A DNA stretch of 64,000 nt from Osedax fenrisi (GCA_964019155.1 OZ025240.1:89981119-90045118), one strand, 5' to 3'. Positions 23,085-35,155 are shown, counted from the stretch's first letter. Numbers and translations are program-made. Notes: generated by a model from the letters alone, not told the origin.

Positions 23085-25694
23085 ATTTTGTTATGGTAAT
23101 AATAATTTTGAAGTAAGAAATATGAGGAGAGTTCTGTATATACATATATGTTATATGTTTACTTGTTAATCTCAAACGAACACAATATAACGTATATGCA
23201 TCAACACAATATTAAATGGCTATCATTTAGAATAATTTGAAAATGTATGATATCATGTTTATAGAGTTTGTTTGCAGGGTTGAACCTTGTAGACCTGATA
23301 CCCCTGCATCGAGTAATAGAGCATTTATGTTCATCTAGTTGTATTCTGCTCATGCTTCCAAAAGGATTTAAAACATTGCAGTCACGTGAGCTTTCTTCAG
23401 TCAGATGGAATCGGTTATCATATAATTTGCGTAAGATCACATAACAGATTAAATTCTAATAGATTATTTCGTTATTTTAATTGATAATTATTATATTTTT
23501 ATATTACAATATTTTTACCTACCTTTTTACCTATCCCATATCATTTGGATGCCGTAGGGGCGCAGTAGATTTCGTCACACTTTTTTTCATCCCTCTCTAT
23601 TTTCAGCAGCTCTCATCGCTTTAATTATATCAAGACAAGTCCATTTCACGCTTATTCTTGCCATTGCATTTTTGGCCTACCTCGTATTCTTATACCTTCA
23701 ATAGAACCCTGCAGAATTGTTTTGGACATGGAATTTGATCTGATCACATGACCAAACCATCTCAGTTTTTGCGTGATGACCATTGCTAGTAGTTCCGAAT
23801 GTGGATCAATTTCTTTGGTAACTCTATTGCGTACTTCAATGTTAGTAATTCTATCTCTGTATGATATGTTCAATAATCGTCTCAAGCACCGTATTTCTAA
23901 TGTTGTTATTTTCCTTTGCAGTTCCTTCGTTATTGTCCATGTCTCACACGCATATAAGAAAATTGAGTTAACTAGTGACTGCAGTAGTCGGATTTTCAGT
24001 TTCAGTTTTAGTGTCATGTTATTTAGTTATCATACCATATAACATTTAGTCTAGATAGAGCTGCAATCGTCTGTCCGGTTCTAGCTAATATTTCAGCCTT
24101 TGAATCTTTATCGTCGATGATTGCTCCTAAGTATTTAAAACTGTCAACTACTTTTAGTGGCTCGTTATTTATTTTTATTTCTAATGTGAAACTACCTTCA
24201 GAATTTGCCATTATTTGTGTTTTCGTAGAATTTATTTCCATTCCATATGCACGTGCTGTATTGTCGATTATTTTAATAAGATTGGCTAATTCAGATTCAC
24301 TACCTGCTAATCCATCGATGTCATCTGCGAATCTCAGATTTGTAATTATTTTACCACTAATATTTACTGAACCTACATGATTATCTAAAGCATCCTTCAT
24401 TATTTGTTCAAGCAAAATATTGAATAGTGTGGGTGAAAGTAGACAGCCTTGTCTAACTCCAGTTATTGTTCTGAACCATTCTCCGATTTTACCGTCACAG
24501 TAAACTGCACTTTCTGCTTTATTGTATAGATGTTGTATATATTATATTAGTTTTTAATTGATATTACATCTTTTCATTGCCGACCATAGCGAGTTGTGCC
24601 ATATTCTATCAAACGCTTTTTTGAAATCGATGGAAACTTGATATAATGGTTTACTATGCTGAGAATATTTCTCTGAGATTACTCTTAAGTTGAATATCTA
24701 TTCGCTAGTACTTCTACCTTTTCGAAATCCAGCTTGCTCTTCCGAAATGAACTCTTCCGTGTAATGTTTCAATCTGTTTAGGATTATCTTTAGCATTATT
24801 TTACTAGAGTGTGATATAAGGCTTATTGTCCTATAATTTTCACATTTCTGTTTGCTTCCTTTCTTATTTAAACTTATTATCATTGATTTTGTCCAGTCTG
24901 ATGGCCATATTACAGTTTCCTATATTTTGTTACATATATCTAGCAGTATTTGAATCACTATATGTCCTCCAGCTTTAATTAATTCGGCTGGTATATTGTC
25001 AATCCCAGCTGATTTTCCGATCTTTAATGCATGGATAGCAGCCTCAACTTCACTTTCCAATATAGGAAAATTATCCTGGTTTGATGATTCATTTACTGTT
25101 AATACTGATATATCTCCTTCTGCGTTATGTGTATAAAGTTCAAAACAATATTCTGTCCAACATTTCAGATCTTCTGTTTTATCTGTTATGCACTTTCCAT
25201 CTTTATCATGTACATTAACTATTATTTTGTCATTCTTTTTTGTTAGCTCATTTACAATTTGGTAGGCTTTCTTGGTATTGTTTCTAATTAGACATTCACC
25301 AATATCAGTAAATTTGTTATTAATCCAGATTTCTTTTGGTATTCTCATCTCCTTCTTTATTGTGTTATTTATTTGTTTGTACGTACTTCGAAATTTAGTC
25401 TTTTTCAGTTCTCTTCTCAAGTCACACATATCCACCAGTTCATTTGTTATCCATTTTTTTCTTCTTTTCTCTGTGTTTTCATAGGATTTCAGTTGCTGTC
25501 TCTGTCATAGTTATATTTAGTTTCGGTAACATTTCTTCTGTATTTTTAATTTCTGTTAATTTTTGTTCCGTCAGTTTTTCATTTATTTTTTTTTCAAATA
25601 GTTTTTGGTCTCTGGATTTTTCAGCTTTTCATTACAATATATATTATGTTTATTTTCCTTATACGTAATTCTATTTTGATATTTGTATAATTGT
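23085..25694 (-). mobile_element. RTE-like non-LTR retrotransposon insertion, right arm only
   Basis: An insertion between GTTATATAGAATTAATAATTG (to about 23,084) and CCATTCTACACCGGTTAC (from 25,695), sequences that are adjacent in the left arm at about 10,420-10,465. It covers the endonuclease-RT linker, the RT and a 3' UTR of about 450 bp; the endonuclease is missing (5' truncated). The 3' part shows CCCCTACGGCATCCAAATGA then ATGGGATAGGTAAAAAGGTA, similar to other RTE 3' ends in the window. Flanking AATG-like bases may be a short target duplication. Confidence 0.75.
23560..25670 (-). pseudogene. RTE-like reverse transcriptase, broken
   Basis: RT of the right-arm insertion, in four open pieces. 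At 25,435-24,920 the linker and palm start: ESEVEAAIHALKIGKSAGID then NIPAELIKAGG. At 24,883-24,698: NYRTISLISHSSKIMLKIIL and SEEQAGFRKGRST. At 24,415-24,023: LRFADDIDGLAGSESEL (FADD catalytic pair), then SFKYLGAIIDDK. At 24,017-23,652: LVNSIFLYACETWTI, KLRWFGHVIRS and RIRGRPKMQW, the usual C-terminus. A stop-containing gap (24,697-24,416) holds a degraded motif A (about 24,600-24,630) and a GVRQGCLLSP-like block (about 24,455). It needs at least one repair per junction, so it is dead, but it is the best preserved RTE RT in the window. Confidence 0.85.
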
Positions 25695-25801
25695 TCCATT
25701 CTACACCGGTTACAATATTAATATACTATATAGTAATTTTAAATAAACTAAGCTAACCTATCCTAGACTATATAATAGATTTATTTAATATATTTTTTTC
25801 C

Positions 25802-25832
<31 letters not shown>

Positions 25833-26179
25833 TTAATAATTTAAAATATAATAGAGTATATACAAAATAAAATTAAACTCTTATATTAGTTATTAACTAG
25901 AAATAATATTAAATATAATTAAAAAATATATAAATAATAGTTATTTATTTTACATTTACGAAATTTAATTTTTTTTAAATAACCTATTTACATTATTTAT
26001 TTATTATATATATTGATATTATTATAATTTGTTAATATCAGCATATATCGAAAATGAATTTTATGCAAATATTAATACTTTTATTAATTGAAACTAATGT
26101 GAGTGTAATAAGGTTAGTAAAATATATAGTTACCATACAAATACTTATATATATATATATATATAATAGACTATTGTGC

Positions 26180-26270
26180 GCTATAGTGCCTAGGGTATAT
26201 GTCCCAATGGAAAAGTAAAAAGCTAGCGAGATGTCCTAGGTTCGATCCGTGGTAGTTCTTATTATTTATT
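26180..26270 (+). repeat. tRNA-like segment with B box (possible SINE), right arm
   Basis: TAGGGTATATGTCCCAATGG is followed by a B-box-like GGTTCGATCCG at 26,239-26,249 and then GGTAGTTCTTATTATT. Partner of 9,764-9,840. No cloverleaf is evident. Confidence 0.35.
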
Positions 26271-27654
26271 TTGTGCTTCATTAACTTATTAACGATGTAT
26301 AAAAACACTAACAAAATAATAGTAAACTTTTGTTTTAGTTAGCCACTCATGGTTATTTATAACATGTACAAAGCTACGACTTCTCGATGGGTAGGTTTTA
26401 AATGTATATCAGATATTGGTATACGTGGTTCAAAATATACATGTTATTAATATAGATCACAACGTCATTTTTAATGCAAATATGTGTTACTTCATGGAAT
26501 ATAATTTAATAAATATTAAATATAACAGATTCAATTGAGTTTTATTTAAAATATGAATTATTTAATAGTTTACATATATATATATATGTTACTTCGTGTT
26601 CATAATTTCGAAATTTATGTAAAAAAAATAATTTACATTTAAATAATTTATTTACCTATTTATATTCTTGTTATATAAACAATGTTGTTACATTCTAAAC
26701 GATAATTGTATCAGTAAAATAGGTAGATATGGCAAATAGCTCTATAAAATAGAAAGTTCTATTATAAATTTAGCACCGATATATATGCAACATGTTTAAC
26801 AATTTTCGATATTTTTTGAAATAATTGCATTGTGGGATATATAACTTTGTTAATTATTATAAACTTTTAAACATAATATTTATTATTTACGTCGTATTCT
26901 ATACATTTCATAGAACATATATGTTTGCGTATAATTAAATATTATATATATATATATTATATGATTATATATATATATATATATCAGTTGACTTAGGTTT
27001 GTCCTAAGTTAAAACTTAAGTTATACATACAACAAAAAATCACTTAAGTTTAACCTAAGTTATATTCATGCTTTATACAAACTTAAATCAGTTCGAATTA
27101 AGTTACAGACTTTTTTAAATTTAAAGTTTTATCAATTTAAAAATATTAAGTTTGAAGTAAGTTTTTAACAATATTTGTGACTTAAGTCAATATGACTAGC
27201 TATGAAGCATGTATTTTATTTGTGAACTAAGTATGAACCAAGTTTGAATAACTCTGTGTTACTTGGTAATCACCGATATTTATTTTAGATAATTATAAAT
27301 AGTACATATTTATATTAATGTATTCGAACACAAATAATAAGTAAATTCAATATACAATAAATATGTATAGAATACAAACGAATTAAATATTAATTACTAA
27401 TTAAATAAAGAAAATATTAATTGTTATTTAGTAAATATGATTCAATTATTTTTTAAATGGTTTGTTTATTTTTATTCGTAGAATATTTAGGGAGAGATGT
27501 ACTCTTGTGTCAGACTTTCTGTTTAAATTCTATATTATATATATATTATAGTTTATATAAACTATATAATAGTAATATTATGATGTATTTGAATATAACA
27601 TATATTACTTTGAATATATGTTAACCATGTGTATTATATATAGCTTAATTAGTT

Positions 27655-29840
27655 ACTCGCTTACTTTTAATACCATGACTCGTGAAACGCAGGGAGAAAA
27701 TTTTACTCGCTTATACAACAAATCGGCTCACTCCTTCCTATAGTATTTGCCTATTTTATATAATTCATTAATTCTTTTAGATTTACACTGATTAATATTC
27801 GTTATCCAGTTAGTTATTTGTCATCCTCTTCGCCTAGTTCCTTCTTCGTTACTTGTAATATCAATTTTACCGATCTGTCGTATGGTCAAATTACTGGAAC
27901 TTTCTTTATAAAATAATGACAAGAAGATGGTCGTATTTAGAAATCTAGTATTTAATTATTTAACATATGTATTAGTCTTATGCTGGCGATAATATTATAT
28001 CATAATAGTCTTCTCTAAGCTTTAATCTCGTATAATTGTATCATTTTTTTCATCCTTTTCCATATTTCGCATCCGTATAATACAATCGATAATATTAGTG
28101 AATTGTTTAAGTCAAATTTACCATGAAAGTGATCTTTTTAATACGACATATTATGTCGAGACTTACCATAACCGAAGTAAAGTAGCTAATCGAATACTCA
28201 ATTCGTTTCTGATGAACAAACAATTTTAACTTCGTATCAAGCTATTTAAACGTTTTAACGTATCCAAGTAGAATTCCGTCCATAATGCTTGTTGCATATA
28301 CATTATTGCTATTAACCAGTATTTTACTTTTTTATTTGCTTACTTCCATCCCGTATTCATTCGACGCTGGGATAAGTCTATTGTTAATTTCTTGCAAATA
28401 AACATTACTGATTTAAATAAATTCTATATCATCTGCAAATATAAAATTGTCATTTCACTGCAGCCAAGGTAGCCAGGTGGAGTAGGTATGTAGTTGAGAA
28501 GCGTATCTTGCATGATTTATTCTAGACATGTTGAATAGAAAATGTTATAGTATGAAGACATGTTAAATAAACACTGAGATATGAAAAAAAATCCAGATTA
28601 TATTATTTTAGTAGTACAGCGATGTTTGAATTATCATATAATGTTTCTATTATTTCTATAATTGCATACGATATACAAAAGTTTTCATACAATTCCATAA
28701 TAATTTTTACCACAATCGGATAAATGCTTTTTTGAAATAAATATATTTGTGATAGACATATTTATTATTTACTGTATATGCCGTATCCATGATAATTATG
28801 AAATTGAGGCTTTGATCTATATAAGTTCTTGATTTTCTAAATACAGCTTGCTCTTATGATAGTATTTTCACTGCTTGTGATAGTAGCCTACTTAGTATTA
28901 CTATTACTATTATTTTATTAAGATGTGATTAGGTTTAGTATACGGTACTTGGAACAATTTTGTAAATCATATTTTTTTGTAATAATAATTATTAACGGCA
29001 ATGTCCATTGATCTGGATATTTTTTTTCCATATAATTTGGCATATTGTTGTAAATATCTGGGTCATACTTTCTACTCCATGATTTATCAGTTCACTTGGA
29101 ATATTGTTATTGCCAGGTTGTTTATTATCCTTTAGCATCTTTTTTGGATTTTTAACCTCCTATTTTAGAATTTGCAATGCATCTTCGATATCAGAATTAT
29201 CATTTCTGTTTATCAAATTATTATTTGGTGCAATCGGGTAGTTATATAGTATATCACATATAATAGTCTGACCATGTTTTCAATAATGGCACGTTAACTG
29301 TAATAAGTGTATCACTTTGATATACTATTATCACTATGTTTCTATGTGTAGGTCTTATAATGGTTTTTAGAGTTAGGTTTTCTATCGTGTTAACGATTAC
29401 TATATATTTTAGAATTGCATTATTTTTTATATATTATTCTTTCGCTTTTTTCAAATTTTTAACAATAACTGATTACTTCACCCTTACATTCCACCTCGTG
29501 TCATGCTAGTACTAGTATGTTCCATTTATATGTTCTGTTTATTAGTTGAGTTCTTCCAGTTTACTACATCTTATAAAAGTTATTACATTCCATGTTCTAA
29601 TCGTCGTTACGTGGATGTCAGCCTTACTTTTATTATCATGTATTCTTTTATGTTAACATTTATATCTCTAGTAGCTAATTGTTCATTTTGCCTATAATGC
29701 AATATTTCGATAGACGCACGAACGTTGTTAATCCATGCATCGACCGATCATGTTTGTTGTTGTATTTATTGTTATGAGTTATCATGATTCTTTCAGTAGG
29801 CCGTTTGTATATATACAAACTATAGTTTGTTGATATATCC
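27655..29840 (-). mobile_element. Decayed RTE-like non-LTR retrotransposon, right-arm copy
   Basis: Reverse-complement partner of 3,480-6,245, with the same block order on the minus strand: linker near 29,250-29,050, SNCSKYR-like block near 28,960, EQAVFRKSR-like block near 28,850-28,820, FADD remnant (FADDIEFI, about 28,445-28,420) and ILYGCEIW block near 28,090-28,060. It ends in the CCCTGCGTTTCACGAGTCAT terminus and AAAAGTAAG tail near 27,690-27,655. Unlike the left copy it keeps a linker where the left has a foreign C-terminal segment. No long open frame. Confidence 0.75.
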
Positions 29841-29922
29841 TTTCCCATAGTTGGGGATTGGATCCAAAGTAAGAGAGTTAGAAAACATGTTATGGTTAGA
29901 TAATACTGATAAAACTGAATGT

Positions 29923-29985
29923 GTGGCTCTGTTATCTAAGGCGTCAGACACACAATCAGAAGGACGCGGGTCGAGCTTCGTTCGG
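29923..29985 (+). repeat. tRNA-like segment (possible tRNA-derived SINE), right arm
   Basis: TGTGGCTCTGTTATCTAAGG followed by CGTCAGACACAC and GGACGCGGGTCGAGC. The A-box and D-arm resemblance is to tRNA-Leu, and the B box has lost a T relative to the left-arm copy (3,346-3,411). Not a functional tRNA. Confidence 0.45.
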
Positions 29986-30389
29986 ACCATTAAAATATGT
30001 CTTAAAATATTATTTAGAAGTGATCTTATATAATTGTTTATAAATGAATGATCGGTTCTCCTTAATATGATAGCTGCTTCGAAATTACATTATAGCCATA
30101 TATAGTTAACTTGTTAAACTTCATCGAAGTTCATGGATAGGAAGAAAGGACTCCATCAAATAAAAATAACAATACACATATGATTTCTCAGAACAGTATA
30201 ATATAATATATTCAATTGTATACCTAACCACTATACCAATATATCTATCTCTATTAGTTAGTTACTTATATATTTTCTTATATGTATAACTATACTCCTT
30301 ATCATAATTTATAATAATTATATATTTTATATTATACCTACTTGCAAAATTAAAATATCATTGTCCATTCCAGTGAGTATAGATTATAG

Positions 30390-30424
<35 letters not shown>

Positions 30425-30587
30425 ATGTAACGAATGTGAATAATATGTTGCGTATATTAAATTACGAATATATATTATATTTCGATACGCATATCTCAAC
30501 TAATTAATATCCCACCAACTAATTTATATTCACAGAAATTACGTAAAATGCATCACGTGCTCGGTATCACTTTTAGATTTTGCTCCA

Positions 30588-30815
30588 ATGAAAAAACATA
30601 ACTTGACAATTATGTGTTTTAACAACTTATATTACGATCATAATATAACTTGGTGTGATACAACGCTAAACGTGTGTACAATTCAACTCGAAATAACGAA
30701 AGATTTAAATAATATAGCTCCATTATATCAGAATATTGTATTCAGAAAGGTATTTACACATGTATGCTATTATATATATATATATATAATATTCAAAGTT
30801 GGTTTGAAAGCCTAA
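30588..30815 (+). other. Conserved 75-codon open frame, right-arm partner (uncertain gene)
   Basis: Partner of the 2,514-2,738 frame, with the shared core CTIQLEITKDLNNIAPL. The C-terminus diverges where a (TA)n run has grown (IYIYI). See the left-arm entry for why this is not called a gene. Confidence 0.2.
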
Positions 30816-31149
30816 ATGAATGACAAAGAAAAAGCTTGTCTGGATATATTAATATATGCAAACAATTATCCACGTATAATATATTATATATTAAAATAAT
30901 GATATATATGAAGATAATTTCTGATGTTTAAGTTATATAAATCATTAACCTTTTATATGCATTTACTAATATTACAATAGATAAACATAATAAGAAAATG
31001 TAAATCTAAACTGGAAGTAATGAACAAAAACATATATCCTGGTAAGAGTAATGATACATATACATAAATATATTTGCATATAATATATTTACAATAATTT
31101 AATCATATAATTAATAATAAATAATTTGTAATTATTATAATTTATAATA

Positions 31150-31153
<4 letters not shown>

Positions 31154-31193
<40 letters not shown>
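31154..31193. repeat. (TA)n microsatellite at the outer end of the right arm
   Basis: A pure TA run. Homology to the left arm fades at this point, so it may mark or hide the duplication boundary. Confidence 0.9.
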
Positions 31194-31201
<8 letters not shown>

Positions 31202-31300
31202 TTTATGTAATGATGTGAAGTATATAGGTATATTTATTAATATATCATGCATATATATTCTCATATTGTAAAATATAATCAATATAATTTCATACATAAA

Positions 31301-31557
31301 TGTCGTTGGTTATAGCTTATTTATATATACAGCCCGGTTGTATTCATAGGTGTATTTATTGATATATATTTATATTTATGTATTCATATAGTATATATTC
31401 ATATATATAACATTAACGTCGATCGGGAAGATTGATTCACTAGATCATGATTCTTATCAGGTGTGTGTATAGTGTCCTTATCAGTATTTCTTCATCGGAT
31501 ATTTGAATATTATAAGTAAAAGTTGTATTGTTACAATTGGTGCTGCGAACAGGATTC
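31301..31557 (+). mobile_element. Candidate LTR end with primer-binding site
   Basis: TGGTGCTGCGAACAGGATT at 31,539-31,557 has the form of a tRNA primer-binding site of a Gypsy- or BEL-like LTR retrotransposon and follows ...GTATTGTTACA. If the LTR runs from TGTCGTTGG at 31,301 to ACA at 31,534 it would be about 234 bp with TG...CA ends. No gag or pol follows before the (TA)n run at about 31,630, so only the 5' end remains. It does not resemble the LTR start at 12,791. Confidence 0.45.
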
Positions 31558-31739
31558 CGATCTCTACGCAAATTGTAACAAATTTGATTGTATGTTTACT
31601 TGTATATGATCAATGTACAGCCAACTAATATATATGTATATATATATATATATATATAAATATATATATACACATATAACATATATGTGTCTAGGTTTCT
31701 CCAATTATCTTATCGTGAGGTTAAAAATAACATGTTTAT

Positions 31740-32130
31740 GAACATATATTTATTTTATTTTATTTTTAAATGTTTCATTGACTACAAAATCACGTGGTGG
31801 TTATGGGCGTCATGAGAAAGAAACACAAATAAAATATATAAAGTACAATAACATTAAAGGAAACGGGAGGGTAAGTTACAATGTTAATAGATACGTGGTG
31901 ATTTATATTTAAATACTGATAGAGATTTTAAACACCTAATTTCATATGGTAGAGCATTCCAGTATTTTGGAGCTACCACAGAGAAAGCAGATTCAGAGTG
32001 AGCAGATATAGTCGAGCGTTGCACAATGTTCATCGTGTGACATTTCCTGCTAGCTCTACTAAGGGTTGAATACTGATCAAGTCTTCTAGGTACTCCGGAG
32101 ATCTAAGATGTATCACCTTATGGGTGATAT
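31740..32130 (-). mobile_element. CR1/L2-like 3'-end fragment
   Basis: On the minus strand the sequence near 32,100-31,930 has the layout of a CR1/L2 ORF2 C-terminus (PEYLEDLISIQPLVELAGN, then a degraded block and YHMKLGVKNL). A 3' UTR and an AAATAAAATAAAATAAAT-like tail (31,745-31,767) follow. A (TA)n run lies just outside the tail. The frame is broken. Confidence 0.5.
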
Positions 32131-32211
32131 TATGTAATAACTAGCGTGTATAAATGTTAAATACAAGAATCGACATACCTATAGTTTTCACTATATAAAA
32201 TATATAATATA

Positions 32212-32254
<43 letters not shown>

Positions 32255-32437
32255 TGATTAAATATAGTAATAAATATCATATTTTATGTAACAAAACTAT
32301 TTACAGAATCGTTTACAACTTCATATGCTATTAAATGCACACAAAAAATGTTTCCAGGAACACCTTGCAATGATCAGAATATGTATACATATTTATTTAA
32401 AAATGGTAATATTTATAATATAATATAATTATTGTTC

Positions 32438-32449
<12 letters not shown>

Positions 32450-32508
<59 letters not shown>
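32450..32508. repeat. (TA)n microsatellite at the 5' edge of an L2/CR1-like element
   Basis: About 59 bp of pure TA ending one or two bases before RT-coding sequence begins. Confidence 0.95.
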
Positions 32509-32515
<7 letters not shown>

Positions 32516-32541
32516 TATCTAAGGATGAACTTGATATATCT

Positions 32542-33974
32542 ATGAAACTCGTAAAATTAATCTCATCCACTATAGCTGAACCTTTAACATATATTTTTAA
32601 TCTTTCTTTTTCAACAGGCACTTTTCCAAATTTGTTTAAAAAATCCAAAGTTATTCCCATCTATAAATCAGGTAATAAAAATGACTTTAATAATTATAGA
32701 CCCATATGTTTCAATATTCAATTCTCGAAAATCTTAGAAAAATTGTTTTTTTCAAGATTACTTTCTTTCTGTGATTTTCATAACATAATTAGTAGTTCAC
32801 AATTTGGGTTCAGGAAAGGCCTCAGTACCCTCCATGCTATAGAAACCCTTCAAAAAGCTATTATTGATTCTCTGATCTCCAATACATACTGTGTTGGCCT
32901 ATTCATTGACTTAAAAAAAGCATTTGATACAGTCAACCATGAAATACTCTTAAAAAAGCTTGACTTTTACGGTATAAGAGGAATACCTCTATCATGGTTA
33001 TCATCATATCTTAAAGACAGAAGTTAATTTACAAATTATAATAACTGTATGTCTACTACTACTAATATAGATATCGGTGTCCCCCAAGGTTCTATTCTTG
33101 GGCCGCTTCTTTTTCTTATATTTATTAATGACATGCCGACCTGCTCTATTAATAATACTTTTATACTATTTGCTGATGACACCAATATTATAATTAGTGA
33201 TTGTTCAGCCAACAAACTAAAAGTTAAATTACAGCTGACAATTAATGAAATAATGTTATGGGTAAAATCAAATAAGTTGACAATAAACATTGATAAAACT
33301 CACTGCATGTCATTTAGAAATGATATAGAATTTGAAATAGAAATTGAAAATGAGCTTCTAGTTCAAGTATCTGAAACAAAGTTCCTTGGACTAATCATTG
33401 ATAATTCATTGAACTGGAAATCTCATTTTCAATTTCTAAAGAATAAATTATTAAAAATATATTGGATCATAAAAAATGTATCATTCTGCCTTAATGAATC
33501 AGCTATGATTAAACTTTATTATGCACTTTTTTATCCCCATTTAATTTATTGTTTAGAAATTTGGGGGCATACATATAAATCTAATATAGACTGTATTCAT
33601 GTTATACAAAAAAAATTATTAAATTAGTTTTTTCTAAACCTATAGATTTTAGTTCAAAAAAATTATTTATTGATCATAAGTTATTAAATATCTTTGATTT
33701 GTGTAAATATAAAACACTAATATTTATGCATAGAATATATTATAAAACTTGTAGTCCAAGTATTTATAAACATTATAAAAGAATAACTAAAAAAAAAATT
33801 AGTACAAGAAGTACTTTTGATTTCATTCAACCTTATAATAAATATAACTATATGAATAATTCTTTAATGTCATATGGACCAAGACTTTGGAATGAATTAA
33901 ATATTGATAAAAGAAAATTAGTATCTATTTCCCTTTTCAGTAATAATATTTTTAATTATTTTTTAACCTTGTGA
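32542..33974 (+). pseudogene. L2/CR1-like reverse transcriptase with one stop and one frameshift
   Basis: RT domain in order: IIPIYKSG-like and NNYRP blocks (about 32,650-32,705), SQFGFRKGLST (about 32,800), motif A FIDLKKAFDTVNH (about 32,903-32,940), GVPQGSILGPLLFLIFIND (about 33,073-33,130), FADDTN (about 33,167-33,184), LTINIDKTHCM (about 33,278-33,310), TKFLGLIID (about 33,378), and the C-terminal LWNELNIDKR block (about 33,885). A single TAA at 33,025-33,027 interrupts an otherwise continuous frame to 33,627. A one-base slip in an A run near 33,608-33,615 moves the rest into another frame ending at 33,974. Apart from the R2-clade gene this is the least damaged RT here. The start codon at 32,542 is not the original start, since the element is 5' truncated. 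Confidence 0.85.
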
Positions 33975-34049
33975 TTTTTTAATCTACTATTATTTTTATA
34001 CATAAAATTATATTTTAACATTTTTTTAATTTTTAATAAGTTTACTATT

Positions 34050-34250
34050 TTTAATAAATTTTATCTTTACTCAGACTTTTACATTGATTTCTCCTTTTTA
34101 TCCATATTTTATACTATAATTACGCTTTTATATAATATTATATACTATTTTTAATACATTTTATCTTTACTCAGACTTTTACATTTTACATTTTTACATT
34201 AATTTCTTCTTTTTTCCATATTTTATACTATAACTACTCTTCGACTTATG
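34050..34250 (+). repeat. Two-copy tandem repeat in the L2-like 3' UTR
   Basis: TTTTATCTTTACTCAGACTT recurs at about 34,061 and 34,162, followed both times by CCATATTTTATACTATAA, giving a period of about 100-115 bases. Confidence 0.75.
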
Positions 34251-34700
34251 AAAACTAAATATTTGTTACTTTGTGTAGATAATTTATAAATTTATTTTTG
34301 AATATTTGCCAAACATATATGTATTATTCTTTATATTAAATTTTCATATATTTACTCTTCTTAACCTTTCTTGTCTGTTTTTAGTTTTTTAGTCGTTTTA
34401 GTTTTCTTAATGTTTATTTTGTTTATTTTTATATATTATATGATGATTTTAGATAATTTTTTCAAGTCCTTCATAAGTACGATTATTTGATCTTATTCAT
34501 AATTAGTTTTAGTGTAAACAGGAAGTCAACTTAGATATAACATTATGTTATATATAGTTATTCTTTTTTTCAGGAATTTATTATTCCAATTATAATTGTA
34601 CTTTTTAGGACATGTCAAAATAATAAAGGGTAATTGTCTCGATAGGCTCTGCTTCTACAATTACCCGGTTGTTAAAACCAAATCTGATAATAATAATAAT

Positions 34701-34707
<7 letters not shown>

Positions 34708-34737
<30 letters not shown>

Positions 34738-34795
34738 TATAAATATATTTATATATATATATAAATATATTTATATATATATATATATATAAATA

Positions 34796-34834
<39 letters not shown>

Positions 34835-34835
34835 T
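34708..34835. repeat. (TA)n with AAATATATT interruptions
   Basis: TA runs separated by repeated AAATATATTTATATATA units (34,740-34,800). The pattern is self-complementary and follows the (TAA)n tail of the L2-like element. Confidence 0.9.
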
Positions 34836-34839
34836 ATAA

Positions 34840-35123
34840 TTATAAAAACTAATAAAGGATGGGAATCCACGTATACCTGTATATCGTGTTCTAGAAGTGT
34901 ACCTTTAATTAACACACGAATTGAAAACATAAAGAATCCTTGTCTTCATATGTTCTGTTAATACTATTATAAAAATAAATAGTGTATAAGTTTATATATA
35001 TATATATAGGTATAAGAAAAGTGTATCTATATATTCAATTATTTTAAATCACTATTTAATGAAAGTTATTTATTTCTAAATGGAATACATAAATAAATAA
35101 TGAGAATATATTAAAAATAAGTA

Positions 35124-35155
<32 letters not shown>

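Larger units (their letters stand above)
22095..31150 (-). repeat. Right arm of a large inverted duplication
   Basis: The reverse-complement partner of about 2,160-11,450; anchor pairs are given in that entry. This arm lacks the CR1-like insertion (empty site near 27,236) but carries an RTE insertion (about 23,085-25,694) that the left arm lacks (empty site near 10,437). The inner end is about 22,095, close to an RTE 5' end; the outer end lies in (TA)n near 31,150. Confidence 0.85.
32510..34702 (+). mobile_element. L2/CR1-like non-LTR retrotransposon, 5'-truncated, lightly damaged
   Basis: Starts inside the RT region directly after a (TA)n run and ends with a strong 3'-terminal hairpin (GGGTAATTGTCTCG...ACAATTACCC at 34,629-34,664) followed by (TAA)n (34,686-34,706) and another (TA)n run. 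The 3' UTR is about 650 bp and contains an internal tandem repeat of about 101 bp. A terminal hairpin plus a short-repeat tail is how L2-type elements are recognised by their own RT. The endonuclease is missing. Confidence 0.8.

Noticed and set aside
25272..25668. Plus-strand F/S/V-rich frames opposite the RTE RT (25,272-25,484; 25,444-25,668; also 24,117-24,380 and 23,773-24,042)
   Set aside because: Antisense shadows of the RTE RT on the minus strand; their hydrophobic composition follows from the complement of K/E-rich coding.
29923..29985. Functional tRNA gene
   Set aside because: A- and B-box-like segments exist, but acceptor-stem pairing and an intact T arm are not evident, and the two arm copies have diverged in the B box.
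2160..31150. Maverick/Polinton or other giant DNA transposon with long inverted ends
   Set aside because: No integrase, protein-primed polymerase, packaging ATPase or capsid motif in the spacer; only retroelement and repeat debris is seen, so this is left as one untested option.
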